Position numbers and translations under genes: made by a program. The notes under the pieces were generated by a model, which was not told the origin of the DNA, ran no database searches, and saw only the letters and a program-made list of their open reading frames with translations. From Pseudomonas serboccidentalis (GTDB lineage Bacteria; Pseudomonadota; Gammaproteobacteria; Pseudomonadales; Pseudomonadaceae), in the NCBI RefSeq assembly GCF_028830055.1, contig NZ_CP101655.1, forward strand, positions 2,941,382 to 3,005,381: a stretch of DNA of 64,000 nucleotides, in the 5' to 3' direction. Position 1 is the first letter of the stretch, and every line of letters begins with the position of its first letter. Below, piece by piece: positions 38,212-46,355 of this stretch.

Positions 38212-39099
38212 TCAAGACGCTGCCGGTGATTTCTGGTACAGCGCGAAACAGGCCTCGGCCAGCGCCGAACGCGGGGCGCCACGACGCATGATCAGGCCCA
38301 GTGGCGCGAGGGTCTGGGCGTTTTCGATCGGTTGCAGGCGCAGGTGATCGGTGAGTTTTTCCAGACCGCCGTCCAGCGGCATGATCGCGCAGCAGAAGCC
38401 GCCGTGCACAGCTTGTAACAATTGATGCACGGCATCGGTCTGCAGCAGTGGCAGCGGGGTCAGGCCCCGGCTGTGGAAGTTGTGGTCGATGGACTGACGA
38501 AAATGCATGCCGCTGGTGAGCATACCCAGTGGCAGTTCGATCAGGGCTGCCCAACTCAACGGCGCGTCGCCAAAGGTGAAGGAGCGTTGGTCGTAGAGCA
38601 GGCCCATGCGGGTTTCGCTGAAGGCCTGTGAGTCGAAACGTTCGTGATCGAGCCGGTCGAGGTATGACACGCCGATGTCGATGCGGTTGTTTGCCAGATG
38701 TTCGAGGATCTGCTCGGAACTCAGTGCCGACATTTCGAAGCGCAGGTTCGGGTGCGCCGCATGCAAACGCTGCATCAGCGGCAGAGGATCGAAACTCGAC
38801 AGCGGCACCACCCCCAGTCGCAACGTACCGATGAGGTTGCCGCGACACGCCGCCGCTTCCGCCTGCAATCCGTCATAAGCCGCCATCACCGAGCGTGCCC
38901 AGGCCAACACACGCTCGCCGGGCGCGGTGAATCCTTCGAAACGCTGACCGCGATTGACCAGCGGCAGGTCGAGTTCTTCTTCGAGGTTGCGCAAACGCAT
39001 CGACAGGGTCGGTTGGGTGATGTGGCAACGCGCGGCGGCCTGGCCGAAGTGGCGGGTTTCGTCGAGGGCGATGAGGAATTTCAGCTGCTTGATGTCCAT
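38212..39099 (-). CDS. LysR-family transcriptional regulator
   Basis: This 295-residue protein has an N-terminal winged helix (MDIKQLKFLIALDETRHFGQ, with HITQPTLSMRLRNLEEELDL) and a C-terminal effector domain. GGAG five bases before ATG supports the start. It lies upstream of fdhD on the same strand with a palindrome between them, so control of the fdhD-molybdoenzyme operon is likely but inferred. Inducer unknown. Confidence 0.85.
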   Translation of the reverse strand: MDIKQLKFLIALDETRHFGQAAARCHITQPTLSMRLRNLEEELDLPLVNRGQRFEGFTAPGERVLAWARSVMAAYDGLQAEAAACRGNLIGTLRLGVVPLSSFDPLPLMQRLHAAHPNLRFEMSALSSEQILEHLANNRIDIGVSYLDRLDHERFDSQAFSETRMGLLYDQRSFTFGDAPLSWAALIELPLGMLTSGMHFRQSIDHNFHSRGLTPLPLLQTDAVHQLLQAVHGGFCCAIMPLDGGLEKLTDHLRLQPIENAQTLAPLGLIMRRGAPRSALAEACFALYQKSPAAS

Positions 39100-39241
39100 C
39101 TTCGCTCCGGAGGGTGTTGGCGGGGGTGGGCGATTCTAGCGCTTGGGCGGTGGGTGGGTCATTGGTCGGTCTGGAACCGTGTTGGTAAAAGGTGGTCTAG
39201 GCTTTGGCGTCTGACCCTTTTATTCCATGGAGAGAAACACG

Positions 39242-39691
39242 ATGAGCCTATTCAGCTTTATCAAAGAAGCCGGTGAGAAAATCCTCGATGCGCTGACGCC
39301 GGACAAGGCTCAGGCGAATGGCGAGGCGCTGACCAAGCACGTGCAGGAGGCGCTGTCGGGGATTGATACTTCGAAGATCCAGGTTAAGGTCGAGGGCGAA
39401 AAGGTTATCGCCACCGGTGAAGCCGCCAGTCAGGAAGAGAAGGAAAAAATCCTTCTGGCACTGGGTAACGTTGCCGGCGTCAGCGGTGTTGACGATCAGA
39501 TTACCGTGACCGGCGGTGTGGCCCAGGAAGCGAAGTTCGTCACGGTGGAGAAGGGCGACACCCTGAGCGCGATATCCAAACGTGTGTACGGCGATGCCAA
39601 CAAGTACAACAAAATTTTTGAGGCCAACAAGCCGCAACTGAAACACCCCGACAAAATCTATCCGGGCCAGGTACTGCGCATTCCTGAATAA
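39242..39691 (+). CDS. kbp: BON-LysM protein, Kbp/YgaU-like
   Basis: At 149 residues it has the same length and domain order as E. coli Kbp (YgaU), a cytoplasmic potassium-binding protein. A BON domain covers about 25-88 and a LysM domain about 95-147 (FVTVEKGDTLSAISKRVYGD). I choose the ATG at 39242, with GGAGAG seven bases upstream. No signal peptide. Confidence 0.88.
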   Translation: MSLFSFIKEAGEKILDALTPDKAQANGEALTKHVQEALSGIDTSKIQVKVEGEKVIATGEAASQEEKEKILLALGNVAGVSGVDDQITVTGGVAQEAKFVTVEKGDTLSAISKRVYGDANKYNKIFEANKPQLKHPDKIYPGQVLRIPE

Positions 39692-39701
39692 CGACAGTTC
39701 T

Positions 39702-39738
39702 CTGTAGGAGCTGCCGCAGCCTGCGGCAGCTCCTACAG
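39702..39738. repeat. Compact REP palindrome
   Basis: CTGTAGGAGCTGCCGCAG and CTGCGGCAGCTCCTACAG are back-to-back inverted arms, a REPIN with almost no spacer, between the convergent kbp and yrfG genes. Confidence 0.8.
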
Positions 39739-39742
39739 GAAT

Positions 39743-40405
39743 TCAAAGACCGATAATCAACTCCCGATAATCCTCCACCGCTGCAAATTCGGCGGTGTCC
39801 TTCGGCCCTTTGCGGCTGTCCGGCTCTTTGATCGCCAGCAGATGCGCCACACCGAAATCGCGCGCACTGCGCAGGATCGGCAAAGTGTCATCGATGAACA
39901 GGCTGCGCGCCGGATCAAAATCGATGTCTGTCTGCAAGGCATCCCAGAACTGCGGGTTCTCCTTGGGGAAACCGTAATCGTGGGAGCTGATCAGTCGCTC
40001 GAAATACGGCGACAGTTCGATCCGTTCCAGTTTCAGCGACAGCGAATCACGGTGGGCGTTGGTGATCATGACCACCCGTTTGCCAGCCTGTTTGATCGCT
40101 TGCAAAAAGGTGTCGGCGTCCGGACGCAGCGCAATCAGGTGCGCGGTTTCCAGTTTCAGTTCACGCACCGAGAGTTTCAGTTCGGTGCTCCAGAAATCCA
40201 GGCAATACCACTGCAACTGACCGGCATGACGCTCGAACAACGGCTGCAACTCCATGTCGGCCATGGCCCGGCTCACACCGTGCAGTTCGGCGTAGCGTTG
40301 CGGCAGGTGTTCCAGCCAGAAATGGTTGTCGAAGTGCAGATCCAGCAGCGTACCGTCCATGTCCAGCAGGACGGTATCGATGTCGGACCACGGTAAAGAA
40401 GGCAT
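39743..40405 (-). CDS. yrfG: HAD-family GMP/IMP nucleotidase
   Basis: This 220-residue HAD phosphatase resembles YrfG, a purine 5'-nucleotidase. Motif I DMDGTLLDLHFDN carries nucleophile D15 and D17. Motif II is VVMITNA and motif IV SLFIDDTLPIL. It is divergent from nudE, another nucleotide-metabolism gene. Confidence 0.88.
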   Translation of the reverse strand: MPSLPWSDIDTVLLDMDGTLLDLHFDNHFWLEHLPQRYAELHGVSRAMADMELQPLFERHAGQLQWYCLDFWSTELKLSVRELKLETAHLIALRPDADTFLQAIKQAGKRVVMITNAHRDSLSLKLERIELSPYFERLISSHDYGFPKENPQFWDALQTDIDFDPARSLFIDDTLPILRSARDFGVAHLLAIKEPDSRKGPKDTAEFAAVEDYRELIIGL

Positions 40406-40493
40406 GGCAACGTCTCGAGCGGTAGAAAGATATCCGACACAAACAATCGGGAAAGCCGCGTTATAGTAGCGCGTTCACGCCAAGGAGCTTTGC

Positions 40494-41060
40494 ATGCGCC
40501 AGAAACCCACTGTACTCGCCCGCGAGATCGTCGCCACCAGTCGCCTGTTTTGCGTCGAAGAACTGAAGTTGCGTTTTTCCAATGGCGTGGAGCGCACTTA
40601 CGAGCGTCTGGTCGGCAAAGGTGCGGGCTATGGCGCGGTGATGATCGTGGCGATGCTCGATAGCGAACACGCGGTGCTGGTCGAAGAGTACTGTGGCGGC
40701 ACTGACGAGTACGAATTGTCCCTGCCCAAAGGCTTGATCGAGCCGGGTGAGGATGTGCTGGCGGCGGCCGAGCGCGAGCTCAAGGAAGAGGCCGGATTCG
40801 GCGCCCGCCAACTGGAGCATCTGACCGAGCTGTCGTTGTCGCCCGGTTACATGAGCCAGAAGATTCAGGTGGTGCTGGCCACCGATCTCTACGAAGAGCG
40901 TCTGGAGGGCGACGAGCCCGAGCCGATGCGGGTCGACAAGGTCAACCTGCGTGAACTGGCAGCGCTGGCGCAAAACCCGCAATTTTCCGAAGGTCGCGCC
41001 TTGGCGGCGTTGTACCTGACCCGCGATCTGCTGAGCCAGCGCGGGTTCTTTCAGTCATGA
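40494..41060 (+). CDS. nudE: ADP-compound hydrolase NudE
   Basis: This 188-residue Nudix hydrolase acts on ADP-ribose, Ap3A and NADH-type compounds. The Nudix box GLIEPGEDVLAAAERELKEE (continuing AGF) is at residues 80-102. AAGGAG seven bases before ATG supports the start. It overlaps cysQ by four bases. Confidence 0.92.
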   Translation: MRQKPTVLAREIVATSRLFCVEELKLRFSNGVERTYERLVGKGAGYGAVMIVAMLDSEHAVLVEEYCGGTDEYELSLPKGLIEPGEDVLAAAERELKEEAGFGARQLEHLTELSLSPGYMSQKIQVVLATDLYEERLEGDEPEPMRVDKVNLRELAALAQNPQFSEGRALAALYLTRDLLSQRGFFQS

Positions 41061-41899
41061 GTGAGATGTCGATGAATTTTCCCCATCCGTTGATGGCGCC
41101 AGTGGTTGAGCTGGCATTGCAGGCTGGCGAGGCGATCCTGCCGTTCTGGCGCGCCGGTGTTGAAGTCACAGCCAAGTCCGATGATTCACCAGTGACTGCA
41201 GCGGACATGGCCGCACACCACGTGATCGTCGCCGGGCTGACCGCGCTGGATTCCAGCATTCCGATTCTGTCCGAAGAAGACGCCAACATTCCGCAGAGCG
41301 TACGCGCCGGGTGGCAGCGCTGGTGGCTGGTGGATCCGTTGGATGGCACCAAGGAGTTCATCAGTGGCAGTGAAGAGTTCACCGTCAACATTGCCCTGAT
41401 CGAAAACGGCCGGGTGGTGTTTGGTGTGGTGTCGATGCCGACCAATGGCCGGTTCTATGTCGGCGGTGCCGGTCTCGGCGCGTGGCGCGGCGATAAGGAC
41501 GGCACGCCGGTCGCGATTCAAGTGCGTGATGTGCCCGCACTCGGTGAAGCGTTCACCGTGGTGGCCAGCCGTCGGCATTCCAGCCCTGAGCAGGAGCGTT
41601 TGCTCGCCGGCCTGAGTGCCAGTCTGGGTGAACTGCAACTGGCGAACATCGGCAGCTCGCTGAAGTTTTGCCTGTTGGCTGAAGGGGCGGCGGATTGTTA
41701 TCCGCGATTGGCGCCAACGTCGCAGTGGGACACCGCCGCTGCCCAGGGCGTGCTGGAAGGCGCGGGCGGTGAAGTCGTGGATCTGCAGGGCGAAGCGTTC
41801 TGTTACCCGGCGCGTGAGTCGTTGCGCAATGAGTTCTTTTTGGCGTTGCCGGCGAAAGCGGCGTGGCGTTCAAGACTGCTGGAGCTGGCTCGCTCATAA
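41057..41899 (+). CDS. cysQ: 3'(2'),5'-bisphosphate nucleotidase
   Basis: This 280-residue Mg-dependent phosphatase hydrolyses PAP, the by-product of sulfate assimilation. Inositol-monophosphatase-family motifs are EED at residues 73-75, DPLDGT at 93-98 and SQWDTAAAQGVLEGAGG near the C-terminus. The start overlaps the nudE stop (ATGA), coupling the two. Confidence 0.93.
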   Translation: MSEMSMNFPHPLMAPVVELALQAGEAILPFWRAGVEVTAKSDDSPVTAADMAAHHVIVAGLTALDSSIPILSEEDANIPQSVRAGWQRWWLVDPLDGTKEFISGSEEFTVNIALIENGRVVFGVVSMPTNGRFYVGGAGLGAWRGDKDGTPVAIQVRDVPALGEAFTVVASRRHSSPEQERLLAGLSASLGELQLANIGSSLKFCLLAEGAADCYPRLAPTSQWDTAAAQGVLEGAGGEVVDLQGEAFCYPARESLRNEFFLALPAKAAWRSRLLELARS

Positions 41900-41902
41900 G
41901 AT

Positions 41903-41982
41903 CAAAAGATCGCAGCCTTCGGCAGCTCCTACACAGGATTTCGCATTTACCTGTAGGCGCTGCCGAAGGCTGCGGTCTTTTG
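41903..41982. repeat. REPIN (GATCGCAGCCT family)
   Basis: AAAAGATCGCAGCCTTCGGC and its slightly degenerate complement lie between the convergent cysQ and thioesterase genes. Confidence 0.85.
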
Positions 41983-41984
41983 CG

Positions 41985-42440
41985 TTAGCGGTGCAGAACG
42001 TACTGCCCGCTGAAGGTCACCGCATCCTCATCACTGCCGGCATTGACGATCCGCGTGTTGAGCGTCAGCCGCGCCCGCCCGTAGCGCTGATACATCGCCA
42101 GAAACTTCTTCCACACCGCCGCCTGCGGTGCCGGGCAAATCGCCGTGGCGTCGCCGGTCACCGGCAGCGGATAGCTGATCTGCCCTTCCTGAATCACGAT
42201 GTGCCCGTCTTCGATGCCTTGCTCCTTCAGGCGCAAATGCAGCCAGCCCCAACCCGCGAGCACCGCGCCGCAGTAGAGGCTGCCGCCGAACATGGTGCTC
42301 TTGTGATTGACGTTCGGCTCCAGCGGCAAGTACAGGCTTAACTGCTGCTCATGCCAGTCGAGTACCTTGAGGCCCATCTCGCGGGTCAGCGGAATGTCGT
42401 GATGCAGCACGGACTCCAGATAGCGGCTGTCGCGGTTCAT
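41985..42440 (-). CDS. YiiD-type hotdog thioesterase
   Basis: This 151-residue hotdog-domain protein has blocks LNVNHKSTMFGGSLYCGAVL-like (VNHKSTMFGGSLYCGA) and YPLPVTGDATAICPAP, typical of the thioesterase domain found at the C-terminus of YiiD. Its ATG overlaps the dctD stop by four bases (ATGA), so it is the third gene of a dctB-dctD chain. A link to C4-dicarboxylate signalling is not established. Confidence 0.8.
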   Translation of the reverse strand: MNRDSRYLESVLHHDIPLTREMGLKVLDWHEQQLSLYLPLEPNVNHKSTMFGGSLYCGAVLAGWGWLHLRLKEQGIEDGHIVIQEGQISYPLPVTGDATAICPAPQAAVWKKFLAMYQRYGRARLTLNTRIVNAGSDEDAVTFSGQYVLHR

Positions 42441-43816
42441 TCGGCTTCGTCTCCATGGGCGCCACTGTCGGCGAAATTCAACCCGTGCTTGCGCAGTTTG
42501 TCGTGCAGGGTCTTGCGCGGAATCCCCAGGGCTTCGGCGAGGCTGCGCACCGAACTGTGGGAGCGCGCCAATTCTGCGGCGATCAACGATTTCTCGAAGT
42601 TTTCCACTTGCTCGCTCAGACCGCCGCTGATGACTTCCACGGCAGTGCCGCCTTCACCGCTGTTATCCAGCGCCAACTCCAGGCCGAGGGCGAAACGCTC
42701 GGCGGCGTTCTGCAGTTCGCGCACGTTGCCCGGCCAGGTGTGGCGCAGCAGCAAGGCGCGTTGCGCCGGTTGCAGTTCGTGAGGCGGCAAGCCATGGCGG
42801 GCGCTGGCTTCATCGGCGTAATGCTGGAACAGCACCAGCGCATCTTCGCCGCGTTCACGCAGCGGTGGAATGCGCAGCGGCGCGACATTCAGACGGTAAT
42901 ACAAGTCGGCGCGGAAGCGCCCCTGATCGGCGGCCTGGCGCAGGTCTTCCTTGGTCGCGGCGATGACGCGGATGTCCAGCGGGATCAACTGATTGCCGCC
43001 GAGGCGTTCGACCACACGCTCTTGCAGCATGCGCAGCAGTTTCACCTGCACGTCCATGCTCATGCTTTCGATTTCATCGAGGAACAGTGTGCCGCCATTG
43101 GCGAATTCGAACTTGCCGATCCGGCGTTTCTGCGCGCCGGTGAAGGCGCCCGGCTCATGCCCGAACAGTTCGCTTTCGACCACCGATTCCGCCAGCGCCC
43201 CGGCGTTGATCGCCACGAAAGGGCCGTTGCGTCGGCTCGACAAGTCGTGCAATGCACGGGCCACGACCTCTTTGCCGGCCCCGGTTTCACCGAGGATCAA
43301 CACGTCAGCCTTGGTCGCCGCCAGCGCGCCGATCTGCTCACGCAGGCGCAGCATCGGCGCCGAATGGCCGACCAGCCGTGCACTCAGTTCATTGCGGTCG
43401 CTCAAGGCCAGACGCAGGCTGCGGTTGTCCAGCACCAGTCGGCGCAGGGCCAGGGCGCGGCGCACGCTGTCGAGCAACGCGTCACTGGCGAACGGTTTTT
43501 CCAGGAAATCATAGGCGCCGGCACGCATCGCCTGTACCGCCAGCGGCACATCGCCGTGGCCGGTGATCAGCAGCACGGGCAGTTCCGGATCCTGAGCGTG
43601 CAACTCACTCAACAGTTCCAGGCCGTCCATGCCCGGCATACGAATGTCGCTGACCACCACGCCGGGCCAGTCACGCTCCAATTGTGCGGCGAGGCCTTTG
43701 GCTTCGGACAGCGGAAGGATTTTCAGGCCGGCCAGGTCCAGGGTCTGGCCGAGGGCCTGACGCAGGTGCGGATCGTCGTCGATCAACACCACCTGAATGC
43801 GATTGTCGATGGTCAT
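42437..43816 (-). CDS. dctD: Sigma-54-dependent response regulator DctD
   Basis: This 459-residue activator has a receiver with D57 (VVSDIRMPGMDG) and an AAA+ domain with Walker A GETGAGKE at 176-183. The sigma-54 contact motif GAFTGA is at 223-228, and a C-terminal Fis-type helix-turn-helix (VRSLAEALGIPRKTLHDKLR) follows. It is coupled to the dctB kinase gene by a four-base overlap, matching the DctBD system that activates C4-dicarboxylate uptake. No dctA or dctPQM gene is in the window. Confidence 0.9.
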   Translation of the reverse strand: MTIDNRIQVVLIDDDPHLRQALGQTLDLAGLKILPLSEAKGLAAQLERDWPGVVVSDIRMPGMDGLELLSELHAQDPELPVLLITGHGDVPLAVQAMRAGAYDFLEKPFASDALLDSVRRALALRRLVLDNRSLRLALSDRNELSARLVGHSAPMLRLREQIGALAATKADVLILGETGAGKEVVARALHDLSSRRNGPFVAINAGALAESVVESELFGHEPGAFTGAQKRRIGKFEFANGGTLFLDEIESMSMDVQVKLLRMLQERVVERLGGNQLIPLDIRVIAATKEDLRQAADQGRFRADLYYRLNVAPLRIPPLRERGEDALVLFQHYADEASARHGLPPHELQPAQRALLLRHTWPGNVRELQNAAERFALGLELALDNSGEGGTAVEVISGGLSEQVENFEKSLIAAELARSHSSVRSLAEALGIPRKTLHDKLRKHGLNFADSGAHGDEAE

Positions 43817-45621
43817 GCACTTCGATCCTCGGACGGTTGCAGGCTGACCCCGGGCGCACCGGCGCGCAGCCGCAGGGTGATCAAGGCGCCACCTTGCTTG
43901 TGGTTGGCGAACGACAGTTCACCACCGAAGGCGCGCATCAGGGTTTCACAGATGGCCAGTCCCAGCCCAAGGCCCTGCGTGCGGGTTTTGGTGGTGTAGA
44001 AGGGCTCGCTGGCGCGGCCGAGGGCTTCCATGCAGAACCCCGGGCCGTTATCGCGAATGTACAGATTGACGCCTTCGGCGGTGGATTCGGCACTCAGCCA
44101 GAGTTTGCGCGGCGGACCTTTTTCGGTCAGCGCATCGAGGGCGTTGGCCAGCAGGTTACCGAGCACCTGGCGCAGACGGGTTTCCCCGGCTTCGACCCAC
44201 AGGGTGGCGGCGGGCAGGTCGCGAATCAGCTCGACCTCCATGCTCCGGCGACGCTTGGCCAACAACGCCAGCGCATCGTCCAGCGCCGGTTGCAGGGCGA
44301 CGCTCTCCGGAGCGTGGCGGTCGCGACGGGCGAAGGCGCGCAAGTGGGCGATGATCGAGGCCATGCGCCCGGTCAGTTCGCTGATCAGTTTGAGGTTGCC
44401 GCGAGCGTCGTCGGTGCGCTGATGATCGAGCAGCACTTCGGCGTTTTCAGCGTAGCTGCGGATCGCCGCCAGCGGCTGGTTGAGTTCGTGGCTGATGCTC
44501 GCCGACATGGTGCCCAGTGCCGACAGTTTGCCGGCCTGGACCAGATCGTCCTGGGCGCGCACCAGTTCCTGCTGGGCCTGTTCACGCTCCAGCACTTCCT
44601 GTTTGAGGCGGCGGTTGAGGCCTTCCAGATCGCTGGTCCGCTCGGCCACCCGACCTTCCAGTTCGCGACGGGCCTTGGCTTCGAACGCGATGCGTTCCAG
44701 ATAATGCCGGCGGCGCTGCATCATCAGCCCCAGCAACAGCATCACCACCAACAGCGTGGCGCCACCGATCGCGACAACGGTGCGCACCGGGCGGTCGATC
44801 AGCGTGCGCGGGGCGAGAATGCTGACGCTCCAGCCGGTTTCGGCGATGTTCACGGTCTGCGTCAGCCAGTCGTTGGGACTGAGGTTCAACGGGCGCGGTT
44901 CGCGGGTCGGGTAGGGCAGGATAGCGGTGATCGCCGAGCGCTCGGTATCGCTCAAGGTGCGGGTCGAGCGGAAACGCCATTCCGGGCGCGAGGTGAGAAT
45001 CACCACGCCATTGTGGTCGGTCACCAGCAGTTGTTCCGGGGTTTTGCCCCACAGGCTTTCGGTGTGGTCGAGGTCGACCTTGATCACCAGTACACCGATG
45101 ATTTTTTCGCCGTTGCGCACCGCAGCGGCGAAGAAATAACCGCGCTTGGCCGAGGTGGTGCCCAGACCGAAGAAACGTCCGAGGCGTCCGGCCATGGCTT
45201 CGCTGAAATACGGACGGAACGCGAAATTGCGCCCGACGAAGCTGTCATGTTTGTCCCAGTTCGACGCTGCAAGGGTCTGGCCGCTGGTGTCCATCAGGTA
45301 CATGACTTCGGCACCGGTCTGCGCCGCGATGTTTTTCAGCAGGCGATTGGCGTTGCCCTGGGTGACCCCGTCGTCCGGTGCCCCGAGTACGGCGCGCAGG
45401 GCCGGCAGGTCGCCGAGGATCTGCGGCAACACTTCGTAGCGGTGCAGGGTGCCCAGCAGGTTGGCGACGTAGAGATCGAGGGTCTGGCGGTTCTGCCCGG
45501 CCAGTTCACTGCGGTAATAGCGCTCGGCCAGATGTTCCAGCGGCCACAGCAGCGGTGCCAGACACAAAGCCAACAGGGCGAGGCTGCGCCAGCGGGGTCT
45601 GCGGGGAAGGGTAGGTTTCAT
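43813..45621 (-). CDS. dctB: C4-dicarboxylate sensor kinase DctB
   Basis: This 602-residue inner-membrane kinase has a first helix at about 12-28, a periplasmic double-PAS sensor (30-280) and a second helix at 281-301. A coiled coil of about 310-360 precedes the DHp motif ASISHELNQPLAAIRS with H378. N-, G1- and G2-boxes follow (NLLANALDAL, DNGPGF, GLGLGLAICE). The NQPLAAIR form is typical of DctB/NtrB kinases. It is first in the dctB-dctD-thioesterase chain. Confidence 0.92.
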   Translation of the reverse strand: MKPTLPRRPRWRSLALLALCLAPLLWPLEHLAERYYRSELAGQNRQTLDLYVANLLGTLHRYEVLPQILGDLPALRAVLGAPDDGVTQGNANRLLKNIAAQTGAEVMYLMDTSGQTLAASNWDKHDSFVGRNFAFRPYFSEAMAGRLGRFFGLGTTSAKRGYFFAAAVRNGEKIIGVLVIKVDLDHTESLWGKTPEQLLVTDHNGVVILTSRPEWRFRSTRTLSDTERSAITAILPYPTREPRPLNLSPNDWLTQTVNIAETGWSVSILAPRTLIDRPVRTVVAIGGATLLVVMLLLGLMMQRRRHYLERIAFEAKARRELEGRVAERTSDLEGLNRRLKQEVLEREQAQQELVRAQDDLVQAGKLSALGTMSASISHELNQPLAAIRSYAENAEVLLDHQRTDDARGNLKLISELTGRMASIIAHLRAFARRDRHAPESVALQPALDDALALLAKRRRSMEVELIRDLPAATLWVEAGETRLRQVLGNLLANALDALTEKGPPRKLWLSAESTAEGVNLYIRDNGPGFCMEALGRASEPFYTTKTRTQGLGLGLAICETLMRAFGGELSFANHKQGGALITLRLRAGAPGVSLQPSEDRSA

Positions 45622-45663
45622 GAGCCGGATGCGCCTGAGTGAACAGGCGCATTATGCCTAGGC

Positions 45664-46209
45664 TCAGGCGAAGACGTCAGCGTCCTTGAGCAGTGCACCA
45701 GCCTGATCCTTGGCCGACAGCTTCGGCGCTTCGTCCAGTTGCCAGTCGATGCCCAGAGCAGGGTCGTCCCAGCGAATGCTGCGCTCGGACGATGGATCGT
45801 AGTAGTTGGTGGTCTTGTAGAGGAATTCTGCGAACTCGCTCAGCACCACAAAACCATGGGCGAAACCTTCCGGAACCCACAGTTGACGGTGGTTTTCAGC
45901 CGAGAGGCGAACGGCAACCCATTTGCCGAAGTGCGGCGAGCTGCGACGAATGTCCACGGCCACATCAAACACTTCACCAGCGGTTACCCGAACCAGTTTG
46001 CCCTGGGTGTTCTGCAGTTGGTAATGCAGGCCGCGCAGCACGCCTTTTTGCGAGCGCGAATGGTTGTCCTGAACGAATTGAGTGTCCAGACCGGTTGCAT
46101 CCTGGAATGCTTTGGCGTTGAAACTCTCGTAGAAGAAGCCGCGCTCGTCACCAAATACCTTGGGTTCGATGATCAGAACACCGGGCAGATCGGTGGTGAT
46201 TACATTCAT
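45664..46209 (-). CDS. rfbC: dTDP-4-dehydrorhamnose 3,5-epimerase
   Basis: This 181-residue cupin enzyme of dTDP-L-rhamnose synthesis has the catalytic His block RGLHYQLQNTQGKLVRVTAG and the substrate loop YKTTNYYDPSSERSIRWDDP. It stands alone here, without rfbA, rfbB or rfbD, which are usually neighbours. The function otherwise looks intact. Confidence 0.92.
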   Translation of the reverse strand: MNVITTDLPGVLIIEPKVFGDERGFFYESFNAKAFQDATGLDTQFVQDNHSRSQKGVLRGLHYQLQNTQGKLVRVTAGEVFDVAVDIRRSSPHFGKWVAVRLSAENHRQLWVPEGFAHGFVVLSEFAEFLYKTTNYYDPSSERSIRWDDPALGIDWQLDEAPKLSAKDQAGALLKDADVFA

Positions 46210-46355
46210 GAGTTTTTTCCAGATAGATGTGAATGGCCGACATTCTTGCGCAAAGCGCCGGCGGATGCGAGCACTTGAATAACCTCGATTGGGGGTTGCG
46301 CATCCTCTGCAGCAATGGCGATATAGGCGCCTAATAACATTTCAGGGGTCGTCTC

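Noticed and set aside
43684..45642. 652-codon open frame antisense to dctB
   Set aside because: Gln/Arg-rich shadow of the kinase gene with no domain.
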